64,000 nucleotides of DNA, from assembly GCF_902362185.1 (NCBI RefSeq), contig NC_044495.1, positions 9,084,211 through 9,148,210 of the forward strand, in the 5' to 3' direction. Of the stretch, positions 14,101 through 24,431 are shown in pieces. Below the pieces are notes generated by a model. The model saw only the letters and a program-made list of their open reading frames with translations. It ran no database searches and had not been told where the DNA came from. The position numbers and the translations under genes are program-made. Every line of letters starts with the position of its first letter. The stretch's first letter is position 1. The DNA is from Chanos chanos (lineage: Eukaryota; Chordata; Actinopteri; Gonorynchiformes; Chanidae).

Positions 14101-14386
14101 AATGCTTCATTTGTGTTTTTAACCACCAGAAGTGAATAGGTTTTATTTTTCCTGTTGGTAACCGGCTGGCGGCGTGCTTAAGAGACTGATAAATCTCCTT
14201 TTTCCATCAGTGCGAGGCCCACCCCCGCCAGGAATGTATCCCAGAATGCCACCACCCCAACACATGGGGTATCCTCCAATGAGACCCCCACCTGAGAGCC
14301 TGCCCCCCGGACCACCTCCCAGGCCCTCCCCACCTGGCAGCGAGCAGCCCCCGGAACAGCCCTCTGCCTCTCATGACATCATCTGA
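3..14386 (+). CDS. mia2: MIA2/TALI (cTAGE5) ER-exit-site cargo receptor, 5'-partial
   Basis: Exons: 3-3813, 4107-4400, 4568-4674, 6260-6391, 6510-6531, 6635-6723, 6847-6918, 7017-7127, 7524-7595, 7733-7837, 8152-8274, 8409-8520, 8662-8708, 8825-8915, 9173-9311, 9525-9626, 9840-9900, 10272-10307, 10427-10494, 10589-10671, 10921-11058, 11600-11722, 12551-12670, 13460-13512, 13637-13832, 14211-14386. They join in phase to 2160 visible residues. The SH3-like start of the family lies outside the window. Seen: a long acidic luminal exon; a membrane helix (exon 6260-6391, [17 protein letters not shown]); a coiled coil to about 10.6 kb ([19 protein letters not shown]); a proline-rich tail ([13 protein letters not shown]) ending HDII. 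Family knowledge: sits at ER exit sites, binds SEC23 through the proline-rich region and helps export large cargo. Gene identity comes from the cTAGE5-like coiled coil and from fbxo33 as next gene; the paralogue mia3/TANGO1 is less similar. Reading past the donor at 3814 gives a stop at 3873-3875, a possible short secreted form. Confidence 0.93.
780..1880 (+). repeat. Duplicated segment inside the mia2 luminal exon (period 762 nt)
   Basis: Copy A starts at 780 and copy B at 1542. Both begin ATQST(M/I)[12 protein letters not shown] and continue with near-identical [18 protein letters not shown] to a shared QEAN at about 1018 and 1780. In copy B this is followed at once by ASEHTSH; in copy A the matching ASEHISH begins only at about 1425, about 405 nt later. 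Both then share the SSD(I/T)TE..GPSESEV stretch. The reading frame is kept throughout. Confidence 0.9.
5139..5936 (+). promoter_or_regulatory. mia2: Internal first exons (and implied promoter) of the short cTAGE5-type mia2 transcript
   Basis: Two small exons sit between the luminal exons and the membrane exon at 6260. Exon 5139-5162 starts ATG and ends at a strong donor (gtgagt). Exon 5826-5936 follows a tttacag acceptor and ends at gtatgt. They join in one frame, reading [16 protein letters not shown] at the start and [11 protein letters not shown] at the end, and enter exon 6260 in phase 0. The end resembles PYLGLVLEELRR, the N-terminus of human cTAGE5 as I recall it. The resulting protein would be 801 residues; human cTAGE5 is about 804. 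The promoter must lie just upstream of 5139, with no obvious TATA box. An alternative is initiation at the ATG at 5835. The full-length transcript would skip both exons (4674 to 6260). Confidence 0.65.
8091..8142 (+). repeat. (CT)n microsatellite serving as a polypyrimidine tract in mia2
   Basis: About 50 bases of nearly pure CT end nine bases before the acceptor of the exon at 8152. Shorter CT tracts occupy the same position before the exons at 6635, 8409 and 13637. Confidence 0.9.
11059..11599 (+). other. mia2 intron with (TG)n and two CTCF-core-like sequences
   Basis: A 541-base intron. It holds a short TG/CG run at 11168-11188, a TAGAGGGCGC sequence near 11279 and a GGCCCTCTAG near 11391 in the opposite orientation. 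The last two resemble the core of the CTCF motif but lack its outer CCA. No coding signal was seen. Confidence 0.4.
12695..13060 (-). mobile_element. 3'-end fragment of a non-LTR retrotransposon (LINE), family uncertain
   Basis: Read on the minus strand, the fragment ends GTGGGACCAATAAAGGATTG followed by (TCTTA)n. This is the AATAAAGG plus short-repeat tail typical of a widespread fish LINE class. The tail lies at about 12695-12745. Upstream in the element, at about 12853, 12929 and 13022 (plus coordinates), are three related subunits of about 76 bp, each holding AATAAGT, an ACAG(A/C)TAGTGCAC-like core and, in two of them, TGAATTGT. No reverse-transcriptase frame is present, so it is a 5'-truncated copy. 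It lies antisense in the mia2 intron between exons 12551 and 13460. I recognise the class but cannot name the family. Confidence 0.65.
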
Positions 14387-15139
14387 ACTGGCCTTCTCTC
14401 TTCTCTCTTTTTTTTTTTTCTCTCTCTCGCTCTCTTACACACACACACACTGTATGTGACTTCCTGTTGTTTTTGTACTCAGGGGCTGTTTCCTGTGAAG
14501 TTTAACCTCAGCAGTCATGTGATTGTCACTTCCTTTTTAAACAAGTTTGCATTCAAAAAAAAAAGGAAAAAATCGCACTGTCTTAAAGCCCTAGAGGGAG
14601 AAAGCTTGAGGTTCATGCCACAGGTTAGAGCAGAGAACTATAGGAGAGGTTAGGCCTATTGACGCTCTTTCATGGCCTTTAACGCACAGCCTAAGAGTGT
14701 GTGAATTTGAGTGTACGATGTGAATCTTTAGAGAGGATCATATGGAAGAAAAGACCACAACATACTGCCTGTAGTGTACATTAGTGTACACAGGAATAAG
14801 AGTACACTAAGCATAGCAAAGACTATAGTTTCACATATTTTTGTCATGGTAAATACTTCTTTTTTTTTTCTTTTTTTTTTTAATTAACCTTAAATAATTG
14901 GTAGGAATGGTCCAAACATTTTTAAATGTATATACAGAAATTGTAACAATAGTTTATTGTGAATAAGATTTGTATATACACAAGCCCTAGCATCATCATC
15001 ATTTATGTTCTTTTGGCAAGTTTAATTTAGAAAATTAGAGAACCGTCCATGCAATCACTTATTTATGGCTCCTTCTGATAACAGCAAAAATTGCCTTAAA
15101 GACGGGATCACTGAGAGGAGTTGGCTCAATGTGAAAGAT

Positions 15140-15145
15140 AATAAA
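15140..15145 (+). terminator. Poly(A) signal of mia2
   Basis: AATAAA lies about 750 bases after the mia2 stop codon, and no earlier canonical hexamer stands out in 14387-15139. The interval also holds a T-rich stretch near 14860-14880. Confidence 0.55.
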
Positions 15146-15387
15146 GATCTATTTCAGTGAAAAGAAAGAGCTTGGCCCTTTATTTCTGATGGAAGATCCG
15201 ATTGTTTCCATACGTTCGTATCAATATTTGTCCTTAATCTGTCCATGCCTTTCCATTTACAATTCACAATTTCGTTTGTTTAGGAGATGCTCTAACACAG
15301 AGCAACTTAAAAAAAAAAAAAGTACATTCGTGTGAAGTAGAGGACAAATGACAATGTGTCACCATCAAGTACAGAACTTTCCAAGTC

Positions 15388-15898
15388 TTTTGTAGAAGAT
15401 CTGTTTTGAACCATACAGACTGAAGAAAGCTTCAGTAAGTTTGTAGCTGATCTGTTTTGAACCATACAGACTGAGGAAAGCTTCAGTAAGTGTGTAGCTG
15501 ATCTGTTTTGAACCATACAGACTGAAGAAAGCTTCAGTAAGTTTGTAGCTGATCTGTTTTGAACCATACAGACTGAAGAAAGCTTCAGTAAGTGTGTAGC
15601 TGATCTGTTTTGAACCATACAGACTGAAGAAAGCTTCAGTAAGTTTGTAGATGATCTGTTTTGAACCATACAGACTGAAGAAAGCTTCAGTAAGTTTGTA
15701 GCTGATCTGTTTTGAACCATACAGACTGCAGAAAGCTTCAGTAAGTTTGTAGCTGATCTGTTTTGAACCATACAGACTGCAGAAAGCTTCAGTAAGTTTG
15801 TAGCTGATCTGTTTTGAACCATACAGACTGAAGAAAGCTTCAGTAAGTTTGTAGATGATCTGTTTTGAACCATACAGACTGCAGAAAGCTTCAGTAAG
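15388..15898. repeat. 51-bp minisatellite, ten tandem copies
   Basis: Ten units begin with GATCTGTTTTGAACCATACA at 15398 and every 51 bases to 15857. Units differ at only a few sites (GTAGCTG versus GTAGATG; CTGAAG, CTGCAG or CTGAGG before AAAGCTTCAG; AAGTTTG versus AAGTGTG). The common form contains the perfect hairpin CTGAAG-AAAG-CTTCAG. Because 51 is a multiple of three, long stop-free frames appear on the minus strand, but I take them as an artefact of the repeat. It lies between the convergent 3' ends of mia2 and fbxo33. Confidence 0.95.
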
Positions 15899-16070
15899 CT
15901 GAAAAAAAGACAGCTGTGGTTTAAAAATGAGAACAAACTTCACAGAAACATGTTTGATTTTTTTCTGATTTTATTTACCGATTAAAAGAAAATGCATTCA
16001 TTCAACATTGATTCAAATCAACATTCGGCTGGTTTACCCAATATCTGTCAGTTTCGATTTTTCCTTCTAG

Positions 16071-16101
<31 letters not shown>

Positions 16102-19042
16102 CGTGGAACCTCAGATCACTTTTCAAATTGATAAAATCTCTCCAAACCTGGCGTGTTCACACCTGTGCCAGAAGATTTCCTGTTTGCAGATGTACATATA
16201 AAATCCAATGCTATGTTTTCACTGGAGACAAGAGAGTCGACAGAACACACCTGCCCAAATATTAAACATTTAAGATGGTAAAACCATTTTTGCAAAACAA
16301 CAACGCTTATAAACTTTGTTTTTTTTCCATGTTCATATATAGAACCCGGACATATGCTGCATAAACGTATATATATTGATATACATACACATATGCACTG
16401 TAAGTCATTTTATTTTCTACTCCCCCGAAGTTTATAAGGTAGCAGCCTGGTCTTTAGCGCTGCTAGTGTCCCATGATGGCCACTTCTTTATTGCAAACTG
16501 TCCTGATTTTAAACAAATGCACAACATTCGTACCACTAATAACTGGGGCCTCCTGGCCAGTCTCATAGAGACCATGTCTGTACCCACGGTCGCCCCGAAA
16601 CTGAGTTGGCTTCCGAAGAATCAAGATCTTAAAATAATAATAACAACAATAATAATAAGGCCAAGTATCATTGCAAGTTAAGTTATTTTCCATTTATGAG
16701 TGACAGAAAAAAGAAAGAAAGAAAAAAAAAAAAAAAAAAAAAAAAGGTTGTTAAGAGCCACTGGATCATATGCATTCCACTTGCATAGTTTTTGACTTTG
16801 CTGTAATGCAAGCCAGCCAGAGTGAGAGAGAAAAAGAGAGAGAGAGATGGCCTGGTTTTATGCTTGATTTTTTGACCCGTCGTGGACTTAACCTATACGG
16901 TGATTCGGAGAGCTGATAGTGGAATAAATGCAAAAAAAAAAAAAAAAAAAACCTAAACAAAAACAACAAAACAAAAAAAAAAAAACACCAAGACTCTTTT
17001 ACAGAGTCCACTCCTGACAAAGGTCAAACCTTGGATGACAGAACTGCTTTCTCTGGCCGATGTGAGGTCGTTTATGTGGTAAGGTAGCCTTTAGAGCTCA
17101 ATGAGCATTCACAAGCAACAGTTTAGGTAACTCTCTGAAATGGGGTTCAGAGCGGCCCACTGCAGTTACAGCTCTCTCCATTTACTACAAGAGATTTTTG
17201 GATTGTGAATGCATACAACGTTTCCAAAAAATTTAAAAAAAAGAAAGAAAAAAAAAAAAAGAATAAAAAAAAAACAAACAAAACTCTGGGATCCGACTGA
17301 GTTGTAACAACCAACTGGTCTCATCCTCAAGGTAACACAATGTCCCCTGTGTGCAGAACACATTATAGAGGCAAGAAGGGGGCGGGATACGTAAATGTAT
17401 CTAGAAGACTTCAAAACGGCAAAAGAGGTTTCAGCACAGACCAATTTCTAGACTGAGTCTGGAATCCCACCTCACCCACCTATATCCAAAAAAAGAAAAA
17501 TTAAAAAAAAATAAGAAAAGGAAAAGAAAAAACAGAAGAAGAGTAAAAAAAAAAATTATGTCATTTCATGCAGACATTTGGCCATTTGAGTTTGTCTTTG
17601 TCTCCCCAGTGGAATGTTCCTAACACGTCTCATAGCAGCTTATAGGTCTGATAGAACCAACCTTGATTTTTTCAATAGTTAAATTACATTCACTCTTCAC
17701 AGTGAAACAGGTGCATTGTAAGAGAGATCTGCTGTTGTTGACCAAGCCACAGCACAGCTGTGAACCACTCACAGTCCAAACCTCCCCTCCTTTAGTACAT
17801 TAATCTAATAAGTAGTTGTAGTAATAGTTATAGTAGTAAGTAGTACATCTTGGCTAATAAGCCGTTGGCCCTGCCCTCTGCCAGCATGTGGGCACTTCAT
17901 AAGGGTTGTATCACTGTGATCTTTGGCAGCTGACGCAGATGCGCTGACAGAAGTTAAATCCAGTGATTTTGTGTGGTTTTTTTTTTTTTCATATCTCTCA
18001 TGGTTAGAGGCCTGAGCTATTGAACCACTTCTCTTCTTCCTCCTTCTCTTTCTTCTCCTCCTCCTCCATGTAATTGACAATAACCCTGAGAAAGGCTGTT
18101 TTCCTGTTCACTGGTGAGAAAGTGGTACGCCTTTTGTTTTTGAAGACACGCACGCACGCACGCACGCGCACACACACATACACACAAACACCTTCTTCTC
18201 TGACATATGTACTTTTGAAATTTTACAAACCAAAATCGAGTACACCAAAAAAAAAAGAAACAAAACAAAAATATATATAGAGAGAGAGAGAAAAGAAAAA
18301 GAAAAAAGGTATCGCTGAAATTAAGCTACGTGTTTGTGACAGAGTAATGTAATGCTGTATTTAACGTCACTTGGCCAGCCTGAAACAAACGCTAGCAAGA
18401 TGGGTTTGAAATGAAAGCTTTTCTGGGTTTAGGCACAGAATGAATGCATTAGCAGTTTACATATTGTAACAACCGACCGACGGTCCTCACCTCCGACAAC
18501 AAACTCTCTTCTCTTTAGCCACCTTACTTCAACGCGCACGATAAACGATTTCTCAGCTCCAAATATAGAATAATCTTATCTAGTTCCTTTTTTTTTGGCG
18601 TGGTACTAAAATAAAAACGGGACTTTCAGATAAACACAGCAGAATCCCACTATCAGCATGCATATTTTTTTTTTCCTATTCCTCCTTTAGCCGTATCTTT
18701 GCTTGTCATGCATGGACTGAAGATTTCAGTTTACCAAAGGAGAAGCTCAGCATGCAGACTCGCATCTGCCCCCCCCCCCCCCCCTCCTCCCCCATGTCCA
18801 GATTTTACTGCTTAAGCTCTTCTGGGCAAATGGTTTTAAAAAAAACAAAACAAACAAAAAAAAAAAAAAAAAACCAACAAATCTGGCGATTTAAGGGAAA
18901 TTGCTTAATTTTCTGTCCTCAAATACCATTGCATATGAAGGCTTTTTTTTTTTCCCCTCTCTGCAGCTGATTGATGGCTTTGGTGGTCCCAACAGATCAT
19001 AAGCACAGATTTTTTTTTAAGCAAAGGTCTACAGCCTTAGCT

Positions 19043-19077
<35 letters not shown>

Positions 19078-20958
19078 GGCTTTGCACTTCTGAACATGGG
19101 AATGTCACCAAGAACCCGAAAGGCCTTGTAACTACACAGAACCAGAGTGGTGAGGTAAAATTGTCTGGAAAAATAACTCTCGCCTCTCTAATCAAGCACT
19201 GTCACTTCGCCAAGCACAAGAGAAGAAGATATGCTTTCAAGAAGAAGGGTATGGGGGAGGGGGGGGGGGTTCTTCAGAGCAAAAACGCTACCACTTTAAA
19301 CAAAGCTTAAGCTTAACATTCACTTTCTAGCTCTAAACAAGCAACCACAACTTCCCTCTACTGTGAGCTTTAAAACAGCAAACAGACCACGGAGGAAAAA
19401 AAAAAAAAAAGCCATGTAAAAGCATTTAACAAAGCACACTGAGTTCATCTATTTAAAAGTAAACCGAGGAAAGAAGAGCGGTAGGAGAAAAAAAATATAT
19501 AAATAAATAAAAACCGACACCATCTTAAGCGCATTCTTTTGGAAGAGCTCTTGGTTTTTTTTTGTTGCACCCCCCCCCCCCAGAATACATCTTGTCCACA
19601 GAGCAGACTAACACTCTGAACAGACAGCTTTAAACTAAAGCCCTCAGTGGAAAAGTACCGCAAGTGCACGAGTCCTGAGATATGGAACAAGCAAAACGCA
19701 TGCCTCCCTCCCGTCTAACGCGTTACAGATGAAACACCCAAGCCCGGTTTCAATCTGCCCAGGGTATGTGCCCAAAAAAAAAAAAAACCCCACAACTCTA
19801 AATCCACAAGGGATTAGCCTCACGACGTAGCGACACGTCTTGCTGTGAAGAAACATGCTGTTGGTTTAAACGTGAGCAACACTGGCACTGAACAGATTGA
19901 ATCCAGGAGTATTATAAACCTTGATTATGAAAATAAGAGAGGGGGGGGGGGAGAGTTCCAAGGCAACTGTGACTGAAGAAAAACAGATACATCTGACAGA
20001 ATAGCTGATTGTTTTCATTCATATCCTCCTTTTTAAGATCACCGCCTGCATCGTCGTTACGATCATCACGGTTGCTGTCGTCTTTTTTTTTTGTTTGTTT
20101 GTTTGTTTGTTTTTGCCTACCTGAGACAGACAGAGAGGATCTTTTTGAAAGAGAATCCTGCAGCCCACCCCCAGATATTGTGCCGCAGGGGACAAGGGTC
20201 TGCAGGATTTGCACACTAGATTGAAAACCTCAGCTATTGGTTTCACCAGCAGAAGCGCATCTAACTTCCATGTTGAGAAAAACCAGCAGGATCTTTGTCC
20301 CGAAAACACAACAACATCAACATCATCATCATCACCACCATATCATCATCGTCGCTGTCGTCGTCGACGATGTCATCATCGTCACCTCTGAATAACAATA
20401 ACAAACTGAGGAACAGAGAGGAAGGCTGCAGGGGGCACTACTACTGTCCATCAGTGCTGTCCCTCGGCTGGAAGACTAATCTCCCGATTATAAGGTCAAC
20501 AAGAATACGGGATTTCGTCATTGCAAAAGCCAAGTTGGATCGACTGATAGTTTGAGGTAACTCCACGCTCTAAGAGAAAACCAACAAACAGACGAACAAA
20601 GCAAGGGAAGAAAAACAAAAAAAAAAAAAAAACAAAAAAAACAACTCACTGTACAACTTGTAAGCTAGCTGTGTAAAAAGCTCCTCTCCACCATTCACTT
20701 AATTAGCTACTAAACTGATACCCGACTATACTTCCCTATTAATAAGCAGGATATATAGATAGATATAAATATAGAGCTAATACTGATTAAACACAGCACG
20801 TATAAAGGATTAATTCACACTACAAAAAAGAAAAAAAAAAGAAAATAACTCAAAAGTGAAAAGAAAAGGAGTATGTAAAATGAGACAGGGCCCATTAAGT
20901 GAAAGATAACCAAGCACAAGGTGCGAGAGCAGGCAGAGAATAGCAGACAGGGAAGGTT
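15899..20958 (-). other. Probable long fbxo33 3' UTR and intergenic DNA
   Basis: Five kb without a supported gene. It is full of homopolymer and simple tracts: (AT)n at about 16072-16096, A-runs near 16724, 16933, 17252 and 19042, C-runs near 18771 and 19570, (GT)n-type repeats near 18145, and CAT/CGT triplets near 20316-20390. TTTATT at 15970-15975 is a minus-strand AATAAA that could end the fbxo33 transcript just before the minisatellite; TTTATT near 16487 is another candidate. The open frames here are low-complexity and carry no recognisable domain. Confidence 0.4.
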
Positions 20959-23691
20959 TTACATGCCCTCACTAAAGCTCTGCATCTCTCGGTGGAAGTG
21001 CTGCGTGGGCTCGCTCAGGACCAAGCCGTTGTCCATGGATGGATGCCAGACACGCCCCAGGCCCAGCGACACCTCTTTGACCAGGTTGTGGACGGGGTCG
21101 CCCTCGATGAACACGGACTGGTCTGGGTCGAAGTCGATGCTCTCCTCCGAAACCGCCAGAACCTTGAGGTTGGACCCGCGCAAGCGAGATATGGCCACCA
21201 GGTTGTGGGACCACACCGTGTAACCTACAGTAATGAAACGTGCATTTTTTAAAGAGCAGCTCTAATTTATACCACGAATAAGACCAAAACTGATTGTCAT
21301 AATAATCCAAAAAGAGACATTATCTGTTTATGAGTAAAACATAAGGTGTCATTCAAGCTATAGTGCAAGAGTGAAGTAAACCAGAGCTCCGTCGTCATGG
21401 TGTTTTCAGACACGAGGATGACTAGTGCTGGGTTTGGCTGGTAAAATGACTGCTTCAGTCAGTAGTGCTGACTCACCGTGGATTATCAGAACAGCGAGGT
21501 GCACACAGCGCCAGGCCAGCAGGACCAGCGGGTCTTCATTACGGTTGACACTCAGGTCGGGAAAGCCGGAGTCATCCCTCATCAGGATGAAGTGAGTGAG
21601 GGTCTTGTGGTACTGCTGAGAAATCAGCTCCACCACACCATCTGTCACCAGCGTGTTGTAGCTATCCAGATGGATCCGCTCCAGGGGGATGCTTGGCTTC
21701 AGCACACGCAACAGATCTTGGCTGCACGCATCTAAGGCCATCAGGTAAACACGCAGGTTCGCGCTGCGACGCACGAGGGCCTTCCAGTCGTCCTCGCCGG
21801 CCGTGCCATCCAGCGGTTTGGCCTCGAGAGCGGCGCCGTTGAGGAGGAGAGACAGACGGTGGAGAGGGGCGCGGTCGCTGCCCGCCAGGAGACGACACAT
21901 ATCGGAGGTGAAGTCGCAGAAATCGAGGGACAGAGAGTGTAGGTGAACAAGGCGTTCGAGCTCAACGGTGGTCACGAGACTGGGCAGCTGGTTATCTAAC
22001 AGACTCAGATGCTCCAGGGTGTCCGCGCTGGGGTTAGACAGTGAGGCGAGAGAGCACGGAGTCACCACGCCTAGCATGAAGGCAGAGGATAGCCATTTCA
22101 TCTGCCTACTGTTGGACAGGATCTCTTCAAACAGCTGCTGGATCCTAGAGTGAATGATAGAGAGAGAGAGAATCACATCCAAATCCAAGGCTGACCACAG
22201 ATGAAAGTTTTGTTTCGTACAACTAATTTGTACTGCCGAAGATCTGACGTATGGAATATCTGCAGTTTCATCTGAATTGTATCACCATTTTGAATGCTGA
22301 GTCATGGTCTCACAACTGTTGCATTGCACTTCAATGTAACACAAAGGGGTAAAATCATAGCAAAGTGAAGGCTTGAAGGAGAAAACTTACTCTTTGATTT
22401 TCTTGCCACCCTGGTCAACCTGGTTAAGACAGGAGCTGTCCAAAATGCCCTCATCCTGCAGGATACACGTGTCACCATACAGACTCAATTTCTGGAGATT
22501 CCTGGTGAAGATAAGTAAAACCAAATAATAAGCAAATAATAATGCAATACCCCATAACAAAAAACCCGTACAGACTTTTTTACTAAATGTTTGACGCAAG
22601 TCCAAAGCCTAGCTGGCTAAAAGTTAAGATAATTATGATTGGTCTTCATTTGCTCCATCAGCATTACAAAAGCATAGAGCAGTGTTGCCGGTTGTGAATG
22701 GATGTGCAGAAGGCCTAGAAACCGCTACAGGTCACAATGATCTGGTGTGGATGTGGACTTTTCAGGAACAGATAGGCTACTATTCACTATCTTCTGTCTG
22801 TGTCACAAATAAACACTTCATAGTTTGGGAAATAACGCTTAAATGTTGTGATGGATGAATGGGCCAAAACTGGTGCCGTTAAGTGTCTGCCTAATGCCTT
22901 GGAGTCTGCATGCATTTAATCGGTCGACTACAGCTTGTACCAACTCGTAGCTAATTTTCCACCCACTTTCTTGTAAAAATGAGCTACATCAGTAAGCTTG
23001 TTATCTTTAAATGTGCGATGAGATCGAAAAAGTGACCGTTTCAAATAACTACGGTTATTTAAATGCCAACTCCTGACAGACGATGCTAGAGAAATTCACA
23101 GCCATGACCCGGTTATATAATGACATGGGTTTGTTTACGGACCATCATGGTGGAGCAAGCCAGAAGGCTACGTATGACAACAGACGTATCAACATTCTTT
23201 TTGGCATGCGCAGAAAGATTACAGAACTAACACAAATACACTTTGTCATTGGATATATCTTACCTGTTATTACGAAGACTACTGAGTACACACAACACCT
23301 GGTCCAAATATGTGATCATTGCATCTTTCCAGCGTTCAGGAAACTGTGGGTCGCTTTCGACAGACTCCATTCTGCCGTCCATTCCTTGTATAGGGCTAAG
23401 ATATCCTTCCACTGGGGCGAACTCCAGCCTCAGCTCACGAACAAAGGAGCCGAATTTGCGCATGAGAAATTCTAATCTTGGAGTTTCCTCAGATCCGGAG
23501 CCACCGCCGTTTGTGCCACCACCAACACGCAACTTGAGCTCCGTCCACAGCGCAGGGTAAAACAGACACTCCCTCCAACGAGAACACACAGCCGAGGCCC
23601 GAAGCTTATCTCGGTCGGACAAGAAAGAAAATATGTGAACAATAAGCTCGCTGGGCAAAGCCAAGGCTCCGACACTCCCGCACAGAGCCAT
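20959..23691 (-). CDS. fbxo33: F-box only protein 33
   Basis: Exons on the minus strand: 23691-23264, 22501-22391, 22144-21477, 21224-20959. They join in phase to a 490-residue protein. The N-terminal F-box is at about residues 10-55 (ALPSELIVHIFSFL..WRECLFYPALW). Conserved blocks follow: PRLEFLMRK, IQQLFEEILSNSRQMKWLS, LKPSIPLERIHLDSYN, GFPDLSVNRNEDPLVLLAWR, and the C-terminus EPTQHFHREMQSFSEGM. Human FBXO33 is about 555 residues because of a longer N-terminus. This ATG aligns with the internal MALCG of the human protein, and its context is good (gccATGg). Family knowledge: substrate receptor of an SCF (SKP1-CUL1) ubiquitin ligase, reported to target YB-1. It is convergent with mia2 and divergent from fam177a1. 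Identity is supported by sequence and by its mia2 neighbour. Confidence 0.95.
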
Positions 23692-24431
23692 GGCAGTACG
23701 CTTCTAAACTACAACGAATCACAAAAGAAGGGTAATATATAACCGTTTAACGACTCCGTGCCCTTCCTAATGCCAAGCGTTTTTCTAACCCTAGTGGTTG
23801 CTTTTGGTGAAAACAAACATCGCTCAGCAGCTTTGCTTTCAATACTATTGGGTCATTCCACTCATCTTTCATTGCAGGGGGAGTATGTAAATAAAAGTAC
23901 GTTTTTCCTTATACAGAAGATTGGAGATACATAATACAGGGATAAAACATTTTATTTCATTATTTAATTATCTGCCACCAATATATGGTAATCGGTGTGA
24001 TGCGAATTTGTTAGGAGCACGTTTTACACGTTTCCCCCTTTTGTCATAACGGTTTATTCCAAAGCGCTCTTATTTTTGCCATACAATTTGAGACCTGTAG
24101 GTGGAGTAATTACATAATGAAAATGTCAGAATTTCCAAAATTGTAACCCATGACATACAGGGACTCCTGATTGGAAAGAGATAACCTTCCTCAAGCCACA
24201 AGCAGTATGGAATGGGTAATTAACTGTCGAAGGTTTCAAATTTATGCAGTATCAATGAGGGCAAATAACGTTAAATCTTTGTTTGTGGGCGTGTAATGCG
24301 TCACTTCCGCCATCATATCCTGTAAGGAATATGAGCTCTCCCAGTCGTCAAGGAAGAGAGAAGTGAGGAGGAGAGAAGAAATGTCACTGTCGTTGTATTT
24401 AACAAACGTTAATGTGTCTTTGGGACAAACT
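23692..24431. promoter_or_regulatory. Divergent promoter region of fbxo33 and fam177a1
   Basis: The two start codons are about 740 bases apart, facing away from each other. Near the fam177a1 side, 24297-24315 holds a CRE-like TGCGTCA overlapping an ETS-type CACTTCCG and a YY1-like CCGCCATCAT, a usual TATA-less core promoter set. No TATA box is evident on either side. Two separate promoters are possible. Confidence 0.55.

Noticed and set aside
3-14386. mia3/TANGO1 as the identity of the first gene
   Set aside because: The coiled-coil and proline-rich residues follow cTAGE5 more closely than TANGO1 (e.g. [21 protein letters not shown]), and fbxo33 is the known neighbour of MIA2.
15307-15943. 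Two overlapping minus-strand frames of about 200 codons with 17-residue repeats (e.g. LKLSSVCMVQNRSATN)
   Set aside because: They are the 51-bp minisatellite read in two frames. The unit length is a multiple of three, so any stop-free frame stays open. No start context, splice or domain evidence.
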